Shown here piece by piece: positions 59,972 through 64,000 of a stretch of 64,000 nt of DNA (within the stretch, counting starts at the first letter, position 1; the number at the start of each line of letters is the position of its first letter). The position numbers were made by a program, and so were the translations under genes. A model generated the notes under the pieces. That model did no database searches. It was not told where the DNA came from and was given only the letters and a program-made list of their open reading frames with translations. Source of the stretch: Tridacna crocea (Eukaryota; Mollusca; Bivalvia; Cardiida; Cardiidae); contig OX031059.1 in assembly GCA_943736015.1 (NCBI GenBank), forward strand, positions 53,703,159-53,767,158, in the 5' to 3' direction.

Positions 59972-60580
59972 TCCGACCAGCCCGTATAGCTCATTTGGTG
60001 GAACGTAAGACTCGTGATCATGAGATTGTGGGTTCGATTCTCAAGGCTGGCCATCTCAAATTACTTTAAGTCTTTCGGATAAGACGTTAAACCGAGGTCC
60101 CGTGTGACGGTGCTATGCACCGAGCACATTAAAGAACCAGGCGAAACCTAGGATGAGTTTCGTCCTATATCTGCTTGGTTAATTCCGTTTATTTATCGTC
60201 GCTACCGGTTGCCCATCTGATCGACGCCCCCAGAAGACGGTTATTTGTTACGGGGGATAGTGCAAGGATACAGGTCGAAACTAATGAGAACTTCAACTGG
60301 TTCTTTAACGTGCTCGGCGTATAGCACCGTCACACGGGACCTCGGTTTTATATCTCATCCGAAAGACTATTGGTAATTCTAGTTGGCCAGTCGGGGATTC
60401 GAACCCACAACCTGTAGTGACCCGAAACATTGTGTTCGCGATTCCTACGCTCTACCTACTGAGCTATATCGGCTGGTCCTGTATCTGCACCATCCCCTGT
60501 AACAATACTAAGGGCCTTCAAGGGGCGTCGCCCATATGGGAAACCAGTGGCAATGATAAATAAACGCAAATTCAATCAAT
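59972..60580 (+). mobile_element. SINE-A (outer), split by another SINE-A
   Basis: Head CCCGTATAGCTCATTTGG with B box GGGTTCGATTCTC; body to CGTCCTATATCTGC at 60174, resumed at 60489 (ACCATCCCCTGTAAC) through CCCATATGGGAAACCAG and tail AATTCAATCAAT. CAAATATTGC at 59962-59971 and 60581-60590 is its own 10-bp target duplication. Confidence 0.92.
60175..60476 (-). mobile_element. SINE-A (inner), nested in reverse
   Basis: Minus strand: A-box-like TAGCTCAGTAGGTAGAGCG, B box GGGTTCGAATCCCC, body AGACTATTGG-side markers and GTGCTATACGCCGAGCACG, tail AATAAACGGAATTAACC. TCCTATATCTGC at 60163-60174 and TCCTGTATCTGC at 60477-60488 are its target duplication in the host SINE. Its Pol III boxes are close to canonical. 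Confidence 0.92.
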
Positions 60581-60601
60581 CAAATATTGCCCCTCTCGGC
60601 T

Positions 60602-60698
60602 CACAGGCGTTCGGGTTATGACGCTACTTATGTAATGTACGAGTATTATATATTACATTATATAGGTAGCGAAGTTCGTCGTAACACGAACGCCTGTG
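60602..60698. repeat. Imperfect 97-bp palindrome
   Basis: CACAGGCGTTCGGGTTATGACG on the left pairs with CGTCGTAACACGAACGCCTGTG on the right; inner AT-rich arms (ATGTAATGTAC) also pair. No second copy seen. Confidence 0.8.
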
Positions 60699-61148
60699 TC
60701 ACGGCTGCAAAGTTGTGCAATTTACGATAGATAGAAAATAAATTTCATGTTTTGGCTACCTTCAAAGCAATCGCTGTTGAAGTTACTAGTTTTACATGAG
60801 GACAAAAACAAGTAACTTGTGTTTTCCTATCCCATACATCGCATATATTGGTAGTTTACACAGATGAGCTATTCTTCACACTTTCAAGTTTTAAAAGCGT
60901 TTTTCTCCCTATATGCATCGATGTGTCTTTAATGTTTGGTCAAGAATTGAAAGAAAACACTGAAGTAATTATTTTGCAACAGCAGTTTTGAAAGGAAGCT
61001 AATGAAAGTTAAAGAATTACATAGGAGTCGAACTATGTGATTGGGTAATCTTTGTGGTTGCCTCTCGACTGATAAAGTACCAGCGAATTCTTCATCATTG
61101 TGTCTCGGGGTAGGTTTTTTTTTTCAACGTGTCGATCAAGATCAGCCT
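60699..61148. other. No gene recognised
   Basis: AT-rich; ends with an F2-arm-like CGTGTCGATCAAGATCAGCC immediately before the F3. Confidence 0.4.
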
Positions 61149-61340
61149 GGGTCCATATTCACCAACCATTCTTTCTTGAGAACTTTCTTTGTCTTATTCT
61201 TCAACATTGTCTAATTCTGAAAGTAACAGAACTTCTGATTGGCTAAACCGAATGGTTTAGCCAATCAGATGTTCTGTTACTTTCCCATTGTCGAAATTCT
61301 GGAGAATAAGGCTTAAGAATGGCTGATGAATACGGAGCTG
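61149..61340. mobile_element. F3 palindrome next to an F2-type arm
   Basis: GGTCCATATTCACCAACC at the left, GATGAATACGGAGC at the right, centred near 61250 on GGCTAAACCGAATGG. The left flank GTGTCGATCAAGATCAGCCTG matches the F2/F4 hairpin arm. Confidence 0.8.
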
Positions 61341-61924
61341 ACCCAACTTTTCGTCGTGCTTAACTTAGTTAAATCTGAAATTTCAAACAATCAACTTTTT
61401 TGGTGATGTCAATTTTGATGCAAGTTATCGAGTTAGCCTAATGAACACGCCTTGATTACCCCGCTTCAAGTTTGTTCTTTCATTCGTCTCATTGAATTAA
61501 TCTTTTTCCCCTCCATTCCTGAGGCATGAATGAAATTTAAAGAAAAATCTTGAACAATGTCTCAATTTTTCAAGGTACAGACTTTGGAGCCGGAAAGGCT
61601 GGTTTTCGATCTGCTGTCCGATTTTCTCTCGCGAAAGAACTGCCTAAAACTGCAACGATTGAAATTTTCTGGGAAAAATTATTTGACAACAAAACAAAGT
61701 CTTGATTGCTATGGCTCTTGGCTAAAACAGAGTGCAATATGCCAATGACCACTTCAAACGGGAGTTCGGGTTCATGGCGAATTATCATGGCCACCAAGGT
61801 TCGGTCTTGGTAACCCCTAGTTTCCCACTACAAAATATCTGCGCTTCTGTTTCAAAATACTGTTTATCAAGTCTGAACACATTAGCTAAAATAGGTCAAT
61901 TTCTTTCACTTTAAGCTAAATATT
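61341..61924. other. Overlapping open frames, not called as a gene
   Basis: Both strands are open around 61557-61797. The minus-strand frame is protein-like in composition but has no start context, splice site or family support. Confidence 0.3.
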
Positions 61925-62050
61925 AGCTCTTTGCAAAATAACCCCTTGCTTCAGAGGAAAATGGCTTTGTAAAAAAGGGACATAATGTGGCCAAGAAGAA
62001 AATGCTGGTTACCAATATTCTCTCTGTTGCCAAATATGTTTTTCTGCTCT
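61925..62050 (-). mobile_element. Degenerate F1-like element
   Basis: GCTCTTTGCAAAATAACCCC, AAGAAGAAAATGCTGGTTACC and a decayed second arm (AATATTCTCTCTGTTGCC). Ends at the TTAA of the next F1. Confidence 0.45.
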
Positions 62051-62054
62051 TTAA

Positions 62055-62268
62055 CCCTTTACCAAACAATCCCTTGTTTTTACGATCCAGAAAAAGAAGG
62101 TTTTTGAAAAAATTGTGGGAAAAGGAGAAAATGCTGGTTACCAGCATTTTCTACTTTTCCCACTATGTTTTCTACCCTGCTGGCAACAAACTTTAATTGT
62201 ATATTTTCGTTTATTTTGTCATCCGCAAGTGCTTTCAATTTGGACCAGTGTAAAGTTTTGTCGTTTGG
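62055..62268 (+). mobile_element. F1 MITE with flipped centre
   Basis: TTAA at 62051-62054. Left end CCCTTTACCAAACAATCCC; centre GGTTACC in a plus-oriented copy. The right end TCGTTTGGGAAA runs straight into the next F1 with TTAA lost. Confidence 0.8.
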
Positions 62269-62269
62269 G

Positions 62270-62482
62270 AAACCCTTTTTCACACAATCCGAGGTTGACA
62301 ACCCTGAATAAATTTTTCTAAAAGACTCGAAAAAGGAGAAAATGTTGCGTCTTTTTCTCTTTTTCCCGCTTTGTTTCTAACATTATCATTGACGAAAGTC
62401 ATCATTTAAGCTACATTTAATTTGCTGTCTGCAAATGCTTTCAGTTTGGTGGAGTCCATTACTTTTACGTTCGCAAGAGTTA
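62270..62482 (+). mobile_element. F1 MITE, decayed, head to tail with the previous one
   Basis: CCCTTTTTCACACAATCCG, a weak hairpin (GAAAAAGGAGAAAATGTTGC / CTTTTTCTCTTTTTCCCGC), GCTGTCTGCAAATGCTTTC and GTTCGCAAGAGTTAA. Confidence 0.6.
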
Positions 62483-62502
62483 AAGAAAAGCTCGAGCATT
62501 TG

Positions 62503-62606
62503 CTTTGCGATTGTTTTCAATATTGATGAGTTTAAAACTGTCGTCTGGTAAAGATATACACTGTCCGCAAACAATCCTTCGGTCTCGCTTGGCAGCTTAA
62601 GGATTG
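62503..62606. mobile_element. F1 and F2 end fragments
   Basis: GATTGTTTTCAATATTGATG and TGTCGTCTGGTAAAG (F1-like), then ATACACTGTCCGC and GGTCTCGCTTGGCAGC (reversed F2 left end). Confidence 0.45.
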
Positions 62607-63435
62607 AATCGTGTTGGGTGGGGGTAAACTGGTATATCTTTATAACACGGAAAACAGAAAAGAAGCAGATAAGAAATAAATTATTACCTGCGTTTTCAGA
62701 TGTATCATTATAACTTCATTATCAGATAAGCTTTGTTTGAAAGAAATTTATGGCAGCGAGTGCAAATATATCAATTCCTTGAATTTGGTCTGTTATGGAA
62801 CTTGAAGAAACCATGGAAGGGCGTATCGGCAAGCCACGTCGCAAATCTCCTGCGTCCACCTTCCCATACCAAGTTCTAGCCTTATTCTCGATTCAGATTG
62901 CAATGATACCAGTCTAAATGTAACACAGCCTGCAATTTTGAACATCGTAATGCCCAGCTAATTGCATGAAAGAAGTGATCTGAATTGTTATAACCGCAAA
63001 AAAAGCCACTTGTTTCGGCAACGTAGCAGAGGGCCTTACATTATTTTGTCAAAAGGGATTTTTGAAATGTGCTGAATGTTTACATTCTTGAGGCGTGCAT
63101 GCATATGCAAACAAGGACAAAAAGCGCGTCGATTCAAATAACAAAACATAGCAGACGACATTTCTTTCCTCTGATGCAGGTGACGGAGAATGCGTGCTGG
63201 CGCCCTCAGTAACAACAAATGTAGAGTTTTGTCAATATTTTTGTTGACAGATAATTTTCATTCTTTTGTTCTCCTGAAAGTAACCTTTTTTTCTATTTGA
63301 TTTTGAGTGCACGGGGAAAACCCTCGTCGCCATTTTTATTGTCAAACTATGAAGGTATAATATGGAAACAAAACTAGGTGCAAGTATGTACAGGTTTAGC
63401 CCAGTAAGCTGAGCCATGTTTCGAGGACAGTATTA
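62607..63435. other. No gene recognised
   Basis: No repeat family visible. Minus-strand frames at 63036-63218 and 63232-63417 lack splice-site and family support. Confidence 0.35.
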
Positions 63436-63579
63436 GTTGTATGGTCAGGTGGCAGGGGACTTGGTTACTTGTTCACGGCTGTGGTGAATCATGTCGCTCC
63501 GAGCCGAAGGCGAGGTGGTAACATGATTCGACACAGCCGTGAACATGTTTCCAAGTCCCCTGCCACCTGACCGTACAAC
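63436..63579. mobile_element. F10 palindrome, GC-rich
   Basis: GTTGTATGGTCAGGTGGCAG on the left pairs with CTGCCACCTGACCGTACAAC on the right; inner arms GTTCACGGCTGTG / CACAGCCGTGAAC and AATCATGT / ACATGATT. GC content is well above the surroundings. One copy only. Confidence 0.8.
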
Positions 63580-64000
63580 GAATTTATTATACTGCAAACT
63601 TTTATCCTTTCACAGGGCCTTAAGCGAAATTATCCTATTTTATAATCTCACGAATCGAATATGCTGACGAAATAGAAATTCCCTTCTGAGTGCCCCAATT
63701 CAATGAATATTGACGTCACTGGAGAATGACGTCACTAAAACGTGCAGTTTGGTGCATAAAAGTGCAGTCTGGTGATCGATCGACGCTGCCATTTCGGATG
63801 TTGTGTTGCACGTGTAGTGATGTTTACGGAGCACTCAGGAAAACTGGCTTTACATGGTTTTTGCCAGGGTACATGATATATGCTCCCGGCATGTTAACCA
63901 ATCAGATCACGAGAAATTTCTTTGCAGTATAATAATATGGTCTGGCCTCAGTACTACACTATTTAAATTTTGTGAGATATCCTAGCTTGAACAAAAATAA
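63580..64000. other. No gene recognised
   Basis: Contains GACGTCACT words near 63712-63735 and GTGCAGT(T/C)TGGTG direct repeats at about 63743-63775. A plus-strand frame at 63726-63932 is unsupported. Confidence 0.35.

Noticed and set aside
61570..61797. Minus-strand frame of 75 codons with protein-like composition
   Set aside because: Overlaps an equally long frame on the other strand and lacks splice sites or start context. It might deserve a translated search but I cannot support a call.
1..64000. Bacterial-style hairpin terminators and operons
   Set aside because: The hairpins are dispersed repeats with TTAA or other transposon ends, not located behind genes, and there are no long coding frames.

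Overview
This is an AT-rich animal genomic window with no recognisable conserved protein gene. It has no bacterial operon structure, long open frame, rRNA or intact tRNA gene. Most of it is a dense, layered mosaic of short non-autonomous mobile elements: palindromic MITEs, tRNA-headed SINEs, one 50-bp minisatellite and microsatellites. The style (several tRNA-headed SINEs with CAAT or ATCG tails, many foldback MITEs) fits a marine invertebrate, and I would guess a bivalve mollusc. That is an impression from repeat style, not a proof.

Families are named here for this window only. F1 is a ~220-bp element bounded by TTAA, with ends CCCTTTnCCnnAC and a long central hairpin containing GAGAAAATGCTGG. 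It has about 30 near-complete and about 30 broken copies across the whole window. F1b has GCTCGTnACGAGC at the hairpin centre; F1c has ends with CTCCATAGA. F2 is a ~205-bp TTAA element with an ACTGCAC hairpin. F3 is a ~190-300-bp palindrome centred on paired CCAAT motifs. F4 and F5 have CTGCGC hairpins. F6 is a ~400-bp element with 9-bp target duplications. F7 and F8 are further palindromic families; F9 to F13 are single inverted-repeat elements. SINE-A to SINE-G are tRNA-headed retroposons. For F1, '+' means the ACAATCCC end is on the left.

Layout. 0-9 kb: F1/F2 clusters, including a three-element chain at 3.8-4.5 kb and an F1 inserted into an older inverted-repeat element at 6.0-6.6 kb. 9-20 kb: F9, F1 pairs, two SINEs at 12.7-13.2 kb (one with a perfect 13-bp target duplication), F6 and several F3 palindromes. 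20-24.3 kb: two F8 copies and a tandem triplication of a hairpin unit. 24.76-26.2 kb: minisatellite. 26-36 kb: F1 copies, SINEs, a cluster of GGCGTA motifs. 36-54 kb: F1/F2 chains, F8, F12, F13, an F2-derived tandem array. 54-60 kb: F1 copies with flanking duplications and the two most gene-like stretches (55.1-55.4 kb and 57.6-58.4 kb), both poor in MITEs. 59.9-64 kb: a SINE nested inside a SINE, then F3, F1 and F10.

Four short segments look like possible exons: two signal-peptide-like starts on the minus strand (27.45 and 55.35 kb), one plus-strand internal exon candidate (57.64 kb) and one minus-strand first-exon candidate (58.24 kb) near TATA-like and ETS-like motifs. None matches a family I recognise.

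The most interesting theme is the hairpins. Arms of the same palindrome change together in several unrelated families. The F1 hairpin centre is flipped relative to its flanks in several copies. F2, F4 and F5 share one arm scaffold with the same internal spacing despite different ends.
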